Shown piece after piece: positions 41,474 to 48,912 of a stretch of 64,000 bases of DNA; positions within the stretch are counted from its first letter, which is position 1; each line of letters starts with the position of its first letter. The notes beneath the pieces were generated by a model. That model saw only the letters and a list, made by a program, of their open reading frames with translations, did no database searches and had not been told where the DNA came from. The DNA is taken from assembly GCA_944336975.1 (NCBI GenBank), contig CALVLH010000002.1, positions 94,749-158,748 on the forward strand, read 5' to 3'. Made by a program: the position numbers and the translations under genes. Source of the DNA: an uncultured Clostridia bacterium. GTDB lineage: Bacteria > Bacillota > Clostridia > Christensenellales > Borkfalkiaceae.

Positions 41474-41759
41474 AATCGCAGCGCAAAATGTCCGCATTTT
41501 GCGCCGTTCGGTATTCCGTCCGTACGGAAAAATGCTGTGTATGCGGATGATCCTCTTTTATCAGAGGCATCTTTCCGCGCACACCTGCAATTTCCGTCCG
41601 ACCTGTTCGGAGTACACATTGCGCTGTATCAACAATCACGGAGTTTTGATCGGGATACTTCTCGGAATGCGGCGTATTTTGCGCTGTAATCCCATTTATT
41701 GCAAAGGCGGTTACGATCCCGCACCCGAAAATTATTTTAAGGTCAGATGGCTCATCTGA
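41454..41759 (+). CDS. yidD: Membrane protein insertion efficiency factor YidD
   Basis: Up to 101 residues from TTG 41454; the core FYQRHLSAHTCNFRPTCSEYTLRCINNHGVLIGILLGMRRILRCNPIYCKGGYDPAPE is the YidD family (usual length 70-85). The N-terminal 25 residues are extra, and a start at ATG near 41532 is possible, so the start is uncertain. Usual place between rnpA and yidC. Helps membrane-protein insertion. Confidence 0.88.
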   Translation: MKLNVFEIAAQNVRILRRSVFRPYGKMLCMRMILFYQRHLSAHTCNFRPTCSEYTLRCINNHGVLIGILLGMRRILRCNPIYCKGGYDPAPENYFKVRWLI

Positions 41760-41775
41760 CCGCGGCGAGAAAAGA

Positions 41776-43170
41776 ATGCAGTTATTAAGTTTATTGAACG
41801 ACATAGACTTTCCCCTCTTGCAGGAAGGCTTCTATATCGATCTGGGATGGCTGGGACAGTTCATCCGGATCCTCATCGAGTCGGTCGGCGTGATCGGGCT
41901 CGGGATCATCGTGTTTACGCTGATCCTGCGCGCCATCGTCCTCCCTATCGATATTTTTCAGCGCGTCAAAATGAGAAAGCAGTCGCTTATCATGAAAAAG
42001 ATGCGGCCGGAGCTGGAAAAACTGCAAAAGCAGTACGAAAAAGACAGCGCTACCTATCAGAAAAAGATGATGGAGCTGTACAAAAAGAACGGGTACAGCC
42101 TGTTCGGCGCGTGTCTGCCCATGATCGTGTCCATGGTCATCCTCATTATCGCGATCACCTCGCTGACCAACTATTCGCAATACGCGAACTGTTCCGTCTA
42201 TGAAAAGATGACGGCGGCATATAACAGTGCGGTGCTCTCTTACAGCCTGGACGAAGAGGACGATCCCACGCTCGTCGACATCACGGAAGAGACGATCGGC
42301 GGAAGCACGTTCATGGTCGTCAAGGGGAAAGCGGAAGACAAATTCGTCTATTATCGCTATAACAAAGACGCGACCGAGCAGGTGCGCGAATACCGCATCG
42401 ATACGGAGAAGTTATATGCCCTCAAAGGGACGGAGATCGACGCGCTGCTCGACGAATTGCAGGAGACGAATGAAGCGGCGACGATCGAAACGGCGTGCCG
42501 TCAGTATGTGAGAGACATCGGCAGCGAAGCCGCGGCAAAACAGTATCGCGACAATCCCCCCATCTTCCTTTGGATCAAGAATATCTGGAACCCCGACGTC
42601 TCCTACAGCCATCCCATTCAGGATTATCAGTCGTTCGTCAATTCCATCAACAAGAAGATCACGGTGGAAAAGACAGTCTACGTCGAGGACGAAACGACGG
42701 GAGAGATGACGGCGACGATCGTCAAAGAGCAAAAGTCCATCGGCGAGATCGTGGACGAAAACATGTATGAAAACATCACCGCCAAGCTCGGCGAAGAAAA
42801 GTCTCAGCCGAACGGATATTTTATCCTCGTGGTACTTTCCATCGGATTGATGTTCTTGCAGCAGTTCATCACCATGCGCAGTCAGAAAGATTCCACGCAG
42901 CTCGGCTCGGTGGACGGTTCGGCGCAGAAACAGCAGAAGATCATGCTGATCGCGCTTCCCCTCATCTATGCGATCTTCGCATTCATGTACACCGCGGCGT
43001 TCTCCATTTACATGGTCGTCAGCAGTGTGATCGGCATTCTGATCACGGTATTGTCCAATATCTTCCTCGGGTACAGCTTCAGGAAGAAGGAAGAAAAAGA
43101 ATTTATCGAGCAAAATACGCGCAGAGCTCCGACATACGGAAAAGTGCGGGACGAAAAGCGTAAAAAATAA
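41776..43170 (+). CDS. yidC: YidC/Oxa1 membrane protein insertase with large insertion
   Basis: 464 residues. Membrane segments about 30-60 (ESVGVIGLGIIVFTLILRAIVLPIDIF), 110-130, then 345-365 and 385-425. The conserved charged region QRVKMRKQSLIMKKMRPELEKLQKQYEKD follows the first segment, as in YidC. Between the second segment (LTNYSQYAN) and the third (YFILVVLSIGLMFLQQFITMR) is an extra soluble part of about 200 residues, unlike ordinary Gram-positive YidC (~260). C-terminal tail is basic, for ribosome contact. Follows yidD. Confidence 0.93.
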   Translation: MQLLSLLNDIDFPLLQEGFYIDLGWLGQFIRILIESVGVIGLGIIVFTLILRAIVLPIDIFQRVKMRKQSLIMKKMRPELEKLQKQYEKDSATYQKKMMELYKKNGYSLFGACLPMIVSMVILIIAITSLTNYSQYANCSVYEKMTAAYNSAVLSYSLDEEDDPTLVDITEETIGGSTFMVVKGKAEDKFVYYRYNKDATEQVREYRIDTEKLYALKGTEIDALLDELQETNEAATIETACRQYVRDIGSEAAAKQYRDNPPIFLWIKNIWNPDVSYSHPIQDYQSFVNSINKKITVEKTVYVEDETTGEMTATIVKEQKSIGEIVDENMYENITAKLGEEKSQPNGYFILVVLSIGLMFLQQFITMRSQKDSTQLGSVDGSAQKQQKIMLIALPLIYAIFAFMYTAAFSIYMVVSSVIGILITVLSNIFLGYSFRKKEEKEFIEQNTRRAPTYGKVRDEKRKK

Positions 43171-43189
43171 CGGGTAAAGAGGAAAAAAG

Positions 43190-44104
43190 ATGGAAACGAA
43201 AAACGTCTTTACGGGAAAAACGGTAAACGAAGCGATCGAAGCGGGACTTTCCGCGCTTTCCGTCACGAAAGACAAGGTGGATGTGGAAGTCCTCGACGAG
43301 GGCAAGAAAAAGCTGTTCGGCTCCGTCCCCGCGCAGGTCAGGATCACGCTCAAAAAGACGGACGGCGAAAGGGCCGTGGATTTTCTCAAAGGGCTGTTCG
43401 AAGTGCTGGGAACGGAAGCGGAGCCCGTGCTCGTCGGCGAAGACGAGAAGATCGAGATCGACCTGAAAGCGGAAAAGGCACGCAGTCTGATCGGACGCCG
43501 CGGCGAGATCATCGACGCCGTCCAGGTCCTTGCGGGCGCCGTCGCCAACATCGGGCGCGACGAATATAAGCGCGTCGTCGTCGATTGCGAGAATTATCGC
43601 GAGGAGCGCGAAGAAACGCTTCGCCGCGTCGCGGAGAAACTTGCTGCAAAGGCGATCCGTCTGGGCAAGAAGGTACGCCTGGAACCGATGAACCCCTATG
43701 AACGCAGGATCATCCATTCCGCGCTCATCTCCAACGAGGAAGTGACCACGAAGAGCGAGGGAAAAGAGCCCGCGCGTTACGTCGTCATCATTCCCAAGAA
43801 GATGAAGAGCTTCGACAAGAAGGACCGTTTCTCCCGCGACCGCCGCGACGGGCGCAAAGACGGGCGCGATAAGTATTCCGACCGCAAGTACGGCGAAAAG
43901 AAGCCTTATCCCAAGCGCGAGCTTCCTAAAGAAGGAACGCCGCAGTCCTCGGGGACGTCCCTGCACAGAGACAGCTCTTCGAGCGGATACCGCAAGGGCA
44001 GCTTCAACGGGTTCTTCGGGACCTTCCTGGGAAATTCCAGGGAAACGCAGGCGGAAGATTCCGCACCCGAGACGGAAAAGCCCGAATCCGGCGAGGAAGA
44101 ATAA
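43190..44104 (+). CDS. jag: RNA-binding protein Jag/KhpB
   Basis: 304 residues. N-terminal Jag domain (about 1-50, VFTGKTVNEAIEAGLSALSVTKDKVDVEVLDEGKKKLFG), KH domain (about 95-150, LIGRRGEIIDAVQVLAGAVAN), R3H domain (about 165-210, RVAEKLAAKAIRLGKKVRLEPMNPYERRIIHSAL), and a long Arg/Asp/Lys-rich C-terminal tail (~80) not usual in the family. Acts with KhpA on RNA. Last of the dnaN-rpmH-rnpA-yidD-yidC-jag run. Confidence 0.95.
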   Translation: METKNVFTGKTVNEAIEAGLSALSVTKDKVDVEVLDEGKKKLFGSVPAQVRITLKKTDGERAVDFLKGLFEVLGTEAEPVLVGEDEKIEIDLKAEKARSLIGRRGEIIDAVQVLAGAVANIGRDEYKRVVVDCENYREEREETLRRVAEKLAAKAIRLGKKVRLEPMNPYERRIIHSALISNEEVTTKSEGKEPARYVVIIPKKMKSFDKKDRFSRDRRDGRKDGRDKYSDRKYGEKKPYPKRELPKEGTPQSSGTSLHRDSSSSGYRKGSFNGFFGTFLGNSRETQAEDSAPETEKPESGEEE

Positions 44105-44124
44105 GGCGCCTTGAAAAACAACTC

Positions 44125-44154
44125 CCCCACCCGTTTTTCGGGTGGGGATTTTTT
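44125..44154 (+). terminator. Terminator after jag
   Basis: CCCCACCCG (44125-44133), loop TTTTT, CGGGTGGGG (44139-44147), ATTTTTT. Confidence 0.9.
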
Positions 44155-44893
44155 ATGCCGTATTCGCTTCGGAGGTCTGCGGAAAAGCTCTGCGAACGGT
44201 CAGGGAGCGAAAAAACGCGCGCCATGGAAAAGACGAAGGCACGAAGAGACGGAAAAGCGGCACGGGCAGAGAGAGCGAAAAAAAGGAGCGCGCTCCGAGA
44301 GGCGAAGAAAGCGCGGAGAAAGGCGTTGTGCGCCGAAAGGAGAACGGGGTTGGAAGATCTGTTGAAGAAGGCGCGCAAACGTGCGACAGCCCATGGAGAA
44401 AGCGAGTTTGGAAAAAGACGTTTCGCTTCCCCTCTTTTTTCCCGCCGTTTCGCATTCCCGATCGATATTTGCCCTTTTCCTCTCGCTTTCTGTTGCATGA
44501 GCCGAGACTCGTTTCCGACAAAGAAAAACCGTCTTTTGCGCGGGCGGCGTTTCGCCGCCGCAAACGCCCCGAGAACGCCTGTACGGAGGAGAACTGTCCG
44601 GGACAACGGAGAGGCGCGGAAAGAGCGGGACAAGCCGTTTACGGGCGAATTTTCAGGCATCTCGCGCTTTCCGCGGACGGCAACGGCGCGGATGAGCGTT
44701 TTTTACAAATCCCCCTTTCTTTTTCGCGCGCACCGCAAAAGAAGATAAAACGGAAAGCGGTACCATGTCCGAGGGAGACAAGCGCAGAATGCGGACATGG
44801 CAGGGCGCTTTTCAAAACGTCGACTTGCGGATGTGGGCGGAACTGTCGGCCGTAACGCCGTGCTTCGGCGCAGGAGCGCAGATCGGAGCGAAG

Positions 44894-44983
44894 GCAGTTG
44901 TTCCCGCAGGGCTTCGCACAATGACACCCAAACGCAGTTGCCCGCGCAGGACTTCGCGGAAAAGAGACATCCGAATGCAGTTG
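44894..44983. repeat. Imperfect ~40-bp direct repeat
   Basis: Three units starting GCAGTTG at 44894, 44934 and 44977 (spacing 40 and 43 bp), with matching CCCGCGCAGGACTTCGC-like continuations in the first two. Confidence 0.5.
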
Positions 44984-45223
44984 TCCGTTCGACCGCGCAA
45001 ATAATATTCGTGCGGTTGCCGTTCGGAACGCCAGACGAAAGGCAAAATCCGCAAGCGCGGCATTTGTTTCCGCACGGCGCACACACTTTTAACGGTATCC
45101 GCTGTCCAACCTCAACGCGTAAGCGGTAAGGACGGCTTTTTTCAACGAAGAATTCCCGAAGCGCCGCGAAAACGACGGCGCAGACGTATCGCCCACAGAT
45201 CCGCAAACGCGAAGAGAGAGAAT

Positions 45224-45251
45224 GCCCGCCGCGACCGCGGCGGGCGTTTTT
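45224..45251 (+). terminator. Intrinsic terminator in the gene-poor region
   Basis: GCCCGCCGC (45224-45232) / GCGGCGGGC (45237-45245), loop GACC, then GTTTTT. Confidence 0.8.
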
Positions 45252-45449
45252 GCGAGGAAAAAGAAGGAGCGCAGAAAGAACGATCGCAAAAGGCTTCGGC
45301 ATATCCCAACCCGAAAAAAACGTTCGGATGATCGAAGTCATCCGTCCATGAAAAAGGAAAAGGGTTTCAGATCCGAGGCAGGGATGTACGCAAATGAGGA
45401 GGGCGCGGGCATATTTTGCGGTAAGGAACTGACGGCAGCAGAAAAACGA

Positions 45450-45483
45450 GGCACCCGTGTCCGAATATTCGGACACGGGTGCC
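45450..45483. repeat. 34-bp perfect palindrome
   Basis: 17-base arms without mismatch (left arm GGCACCCGTGTCCGAAT, centre AATATT). No T-run; purpose unknown. Confidence 0.7.
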
Positions 45484-45558
45484 ATCTTTCATGTCTTTAC
45501 AAAGAAAAAAGGCGATACCATGTTCGCCCTTACAGGCGTCGCCGAAAATGAGCATAAA

Positions 45559-45583
45559 AAAAGAGGACCGAAGTCCTCTTTTT
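45559..45583 (-). terminator. Terminator of the 76-residue gene
   Basis: AAAAGAGGAC (45559-45568) / GTCCTCTTTT (45573-45582), loop CGAA; long A-run to the left gives a T-run on the minus strand. Confidence 0.85.
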
Positions 45584-45814
45584 TCAGTTGTTTTTCAGCC
45601 ATTCGTTTGCCTTGGACTTGCTCATGGACGTGATCGCTTCCTTGGGATGAACGGAATCCGCACCGCCGTTCACATAGAGGAAGAAATCTCCTTCGGGAGT
45701 CTGATAGAGCGTTTCCTCATAGCCGGTCGTATCGCCGTATGCGCCAACGGTAACTTTTTTCACCACGGTAGCCGTTTCGGTATCGTAGGTCTTGGTTTTC
45801 GTCGTCTTTACCAT
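45584..45814 (-). CDS. Small conserved-looking protein of unknown function
   Basis: 76 residues, MVKTTKTKTYDTETATVVKK at the start, GYEETLYQTPEGDFFLYVNGGADS in the middle and a lysine-rich end. Beta-rich, soluble; short proteins of this pattern occur in Clostridia with no known function. SD AAAGGAGAAAA before the ATG, terminator after, so a single-gene unit. Confidence 0.8.
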   Translation of the reverse strand: MVKTTKTKTYDTETATVVKKVTVGAYGDTTGYEETLYQTPEGDFFLYVNGGADSVHPKEAITSMSKSKANEWLKNN

Positions 45815-45934
45815 TGCATTTTTTCTCCTTTTTCTTTTATTTTACCTTTTTTTACCGTTCTCTGTCAAGAAAATGGTTCAAAGAAATGGGAAAGGCGCGA
45901 TTGTTTGCAAAGTTCACATCTTTTGAACAAAAAT

Positions 45935-46471
45935 TCATTTTTTTAGCTGATAAATGAATGAAACCAGCGCGCCGGAGATAATTTCTGACATGGAATAGAT
46001 CATATTCAGGCGCGTGAGGTTGAGAAGAGAGTAAGAAAACGCCGTTTTTCGCGCCACGATGCCTAAAATAGAGACGTCGCCCACCTTTCCCAACCGTTTA
46101 TTGGCGCCGGAACCGGGTTTGAGCGCGCTGTCGGCGATCTTGATGAGCCCGACGTCCGACTCCTCCCCCACCGCGGCGTCGATCGCGATGATCTTACTGC
46201 CGGGATGCGTTTTTTTGAGAAAATCGTTCACGTATTTTACTTCTTTTGCGGTCACGGGCAGTTTTAAGGTGCCGTAGACGAAGGCCTGCGCGCCGCGCAG
46301 TTTCTTTCGCACGAGAGAACCCGTCACGGGGCCCAGGCTGTCTCCGATCGCGAGGTCGCTCCCGATGCAGAGCACGACGGGCGGCGCGGAAAGCTCACCC
46401 AACATCGAATTGAGCGCCATCATAGCGCCCGTCTCTGCCAATGAATTGTAAAAATGAAAGGCGTATTCCAA
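45935..46471 (-). CDS. yyaC: Sporulation protein YyaC (GPR-like fold)
   Basis: 178 residues from TTG 46471 with AAAGGAGGCC upstream. Core VVLCIGSDLAIGDSLGPVTGSLVRKKL, IIAIDAAVGEESDVGLIKIADSALKPGSGANKRLGKVGDVSILGIV, the YyaC family related to the spore germination protease. Supports a spore-forming ancestor. In Bacillus yyaC is likewise near the origin and parB. Divergent from cvpA. Confidence 0.93.
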   Translation of the reverse strand: MEYAFHFYNSLAETGAMMALNSMLGELSAPPVVLCIGSDLAIGDSLGPVTGSLVRKKLRGAQAFVYGTLKLPVTAKEVKYVNDFLKKTHPGSKIIAIDAAVGEESDVGLIKIADSALKPGSGANKRLGKVGDVSILGIVARKTAFSYSLLNLTRLNMIYSMSEIISGALVSFIYQLKK

Positions 46472-46551
46472 AAACGGCCTCCTTTTAAGCGGTTTTACCC
46501 CCGAATGATTGACATTTTTTTCATCTTTTATAACAAAAAATTTTCGACGTC

Positions 46552-46581
46552 TTGCCTTTTTCGTATAAAGTATGGTATAAT
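46552..46581 (+). promoter_or_regulatory. Promoter of the cvpA-like gene
   Basis: TTGCCT (46552-46557), 18 bp, TATAAT (46576-46581). Confidence 0.65.
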
Positions 46582-46615
46582 GATATATAACAAAAGCAGT
46601 ATGGGATTTTATCGG

Positions 46616-47359
46616 ATGAACCTTCTTTCGGCATCAACGAGCGGCGTCGTTGTCGACATCGTTTTTTTTCTCCTCATCATCGGGGGGATCTTTGCGGGTG
46701 CGCAACGGGGCTTTATTTCGGGAGTCAGCAGACTTGCGGGCACGCTTTTTGCTATTGCGTTCGCCCTCTTTTTCTGCGTGTCCTTTTCTGCGTTCCTGGA
46801 AAACAACTTCGGCATGACTTCGTCCATATCGGACGGGTTGACCGGCGCATTTTCTAATCTGGAAATGCTCAATACGGATATTTCCGCCAAAAACCTGGAG
46901 ACAGCGCTGGAAGAAGCTAAAATTCCGGGGTTTATCGCAAGTATCATCGTTTCCGTGTTCGCGGATATGCAGCTTCCCGAGGGAACAACGATCGCTATGC
47001 TTATTTCCCCCATCGTCGCACATTGGATCTCCGTCGTCATTTCTTTTGTGTCGCTCGTCATTCTCATCAAGATCGCGGTGTGGCTGCTTGATAAGATCTT
47101 TTCCCGCGCGGCAGAAGAGATCGGGCCTGTCCGCATCGTCAATCGGATGCTTGGCGGCGTGCTCGGACTCATCGAGATCATGCTGGCGATCTTCCTCGTC
47201 CTGGCGATCTGCGTGCTGATCGGGAACGAATCGATCGAATCGTTCTTTGCGGAAAGTTCCGTGGTCGGCGTGATTTATTTTTCCGATTGGTTCCGCGACG
47301 CGACGGCTTACGTCGTCTCCTTCGAGTGGCTCCGCGATTACATTTTGGCGACCGAATGA
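46616..47359 (+). CDS. CvpA family membrane protein
   Basis: About 247 residues from ATG 46616 (ATG 46601 is possible). Four membrane segments: DIVFFLLIIGGIFAGAQRGF (typical CvpA start), LAGTLFAIAFALFFCVSF, WISVVISFVSLVILIKIAVWLL and MLGGVLGLIEIMLAIFLVLAICVLI. CvpA proteins are linked to membrane stress and colicin V export in other bacteria; role here unknown. Confidence 0.85.
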   Translation: MNLLSASTSGVVVDIVFFLLIIGGIFAGAQRGFISGVSRLAGTLFAIAFALFFCVSFSAFLENNFGMTSSISDGLTGAFSNLEMLNTDISAKNLETALEEAKIPGFIASIIVSVFADMQLPEGTTIAMLISPIVAHWISVVISFVSLVILIKIAVWLLDKIFSRAAEEIGPVRIVNRMLGGVLGLIEIMLAIFLVLAICVLIGNESIESFFAESSVVGVIYFSDWFRDATAYVVSFEWLRDYILATE

Positions 47360-47764
47360 GCCGAAAAGGGGGGAGCGGGCGACAAACAAGCCCATTCATT
47401 CTAATATTTTGAATTTTTTTCGCAAAACAAGCGAGTTTTTGCGATTTTGAAGACTTTTGACCGATAAACGCTGTTTTTGGGACGTGCCCCTTAAAAATGC
47501 CCGCTGTGGCGATCTGAGAGCGATTTTCGGGGAAAAACGGGGCGTTTTCGGTGTCCGATCGGGGTGTTTTGAGCCGTATTAACGGGCGAAAAACGCCTGA
47601 AAACGCGGCTGAGGCGTTCTGAGAGCGATTTTGTGCTCTGTTCGGAGGGTTTCCGCGGGACAAAATACGTCCCAATCGGACGGTTTCGGCGGCTAAACGG
47701 TATATATGCAATTTTTATGAATAATATAGTTAAGGTCTTAACATTAAAGATAGGGAGGTAGTAT
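47360..47764. other. Intergenic stretch with a short direct repeat
   Basis: No supported gene; the long minus-strand frame is basic and asparagine/arginine-rich. The 15-mer TCTGAGAGCGATTTT occurs at 47513 and 47618. An A/T-rich part with AGGGAGG precedes degV. Confidence 0.45.
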
Positions 47765-48586
47765 ATGATCAAATTAGTTCTCGACTCGACGGGGTATCTT
47801 CCGGAGGAAGTATTGACAAAGTACGACGTTACGCTTGTTCCTCTTTCCGTATTCGTGCAGAACAGGGAATATCGCGAAGGCTTGCCCGGTTCGTTTGAGC
47901 CTATTTATGCCGACGCAGAGGAAAATAAAGTCATTCCGACGACTTCTTTGCCTTCGACGCAGGGCTTTGTGGATGCATACAATAAAATCATCTCCGACGG
48001 CAACGAAGTGATCTGTCTGACGCTTGCTTCCACGCTTTCCGGGACCAACAACAATGCGCGTCTTGCGGCTGAAATGTGCAGTGCTCCCGAAAAAGTCAGC
48101 GTTTTGGACTCTGGAAGCGCGGCGCAGACGATCTGGCTTTACTTTGAAGAGATCGTCGAGCGAATTGAGGCGGGTAAAACACGTCAGGAGATCGTGGAGG
48201 AATTTCCCGCGATCAGAGATCGCGGCGGAGTGGCTTTTGTGCCGGAAACGCTGGAAAATTTGCGGCGCGGGGGAAGAATTTCCATGCTCTCGGCGGCGCT
48301 GGGCAACGTTTTGAAGATCAAACCCATTCTTATGTTCCAAAGCGGCGTTCTCAAATGCGTGAAAAAGGCGATCGGGGACCTGAAAGCGGTGCTTGCGCTG
48401 GTCGAATCTATTCCCAAAGAGGCAAAAAAGATCATCGTATTGCGTATTTCGCAGAGTCATTTCTTCGAAAACGTCAAAAAGGCCGTCAAACAGCACTTCC
48501 CATCGGCAATCATGCTTGAAGGAGACGTCGGTCCCGTAATCGGTGCGCATATCGGAAGGGCGTTCGGAGCGTGCTGGATCTGCTGA
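47765..48586 (+). CDS. DegV family fatty-acid-binding protein
   Basis: 273 residues. DegV signatures: VLDSTGYLPEEV, VIPTTSLPSTQGFVDAYNKIISDGNEVICLTLASTLSGTNNNARLAAE, VPETLENLRRGGRIS and VGPVIGAHIGRAFG. Binds a fatty acid, as FakB of the fatty-acid kinase system, although no FakA is here. SD AGGGAGGTAGTAT before ATG. Ends before a strong terminator. Confidence 0.92.
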   Translation: MIKLVLDSTGYLPEEVLTKYDVTLVPLSVFVQNREYREGLPGSFEPIYADAEENKVIPTTSLPSTQGFVDAYNKIISDGNEVICLTLASTLSGTNNNARLAAEMCSAPEKVSVLDSGSAAQTIWLYFEEIVERIEAGKTRQEIVEEFPAIRDRGGVAFVPETLENLRRGGRISMLSAALGNVLKIKPILMFQSGVLKCVKKAIGDLKAVLALVESIPKEAKKIIVLRISQSHFFENVKKAVKQHFPSAIMLEGDVGPVIGAHIGRAFGACWIC

Positions 48587-48650
48587 TAGTCTGAAAAGAT
48601 AAATAACAGTTTAAAAATACATAAAAAACAGTTAAAAATTGTGCGCCAAA

Positions 48651-48666
48651 TGTTTCACGTGAAACG
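48651..48666. other. parS centromere-like site
   Basis: TGTTTCACGTGAAACG: 15 of 16 positions match the bacterial parS consensus TGTTnCACGTGAAACA. Near oriC and upstream of ftsH-parA-parB. Confidence 0.9.
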
Positions 48667-48691
48667 TCAAAAAGCCGAAAAATTCGGCGGG

Positions 48692-48707
48692 AGTTTCATG
48701 TGAAACA
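48692..48707. other. Second, imperfect parS-like site
   Basis: AGTTTCATGTGAAACA, differing from the 14-bp core by one C-to-T change. 41 bp from the first site. Confidence 0.65.
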
Positions 48708-48725
48708 TTTTTTTGCCCATTTTTA

Positions 48726-48765
48726 GGCAAAAATGGGGCAAAAACACCCCATTTTTGCCATTTTT
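48726..48765 (+). terminator. Terminator after degV
   Basis: 13-bp stem GGCAAAAATGGGG (48726-48738) / CCCCATTTTTGCC (48747-48759), 8-nt loop, then ATTTTT. Confidence 0.85.
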
Positions 48766-48818
48766 AAGGCAGGCAAGTGAAAATTATGTAAAATCGGAAA
48801 CTTTTCAAAGCAAAACAC

Positions 48819-48847
48819 TTGCGAAAGAATGGGTAATATGATACAAT
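48819..48847 (+). promoter_or_regulatory. Promoter of ftsH
   Basis: TTGCGA (48819-48824), 17 bp, extended -10 TGA-TACAAT (48842-48847). Confidence 0.75.
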
Positions 48848-48912
48848 ATTGCTATTGAAATACGCATAATATGATTGTATTTCAAATAAAGAAATATAAA
48901 AGGAGCGGTATT

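Larger units (their letters stand above)
44155..45557. other. 1.4-kb stretch without a convincing gene
   Basis: All open frames are arginine/serine-rich and none has a good ribosome site with a recognisable product. Contains a GCAGTTG repeat (44894-44983), an intrinsic terminator oriented rightward at 45224-45251, and a 34-bp palindrome at 45450. The terminator suggests a transcript runs through it, so it could be a non-coding RNA or a decayed gene. Confidence 0.5.

Noticed and set aside
44142-44855. Frames of 200-240 residues in the gene-poor region
   Set aside because: Strongly arginine/lysine-rich, several frames open at once on both strands, no ribosome site.
44894-44983. CRISPR array
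   Set aside because: Only three divergent units with uneven spacing, and no cas genes in the window.
47178-47711. 177-residue minus-strand frame
   Set aside because: Overlaps the end of cvpA in antisense; Arg/Asn-rich, no start signals.
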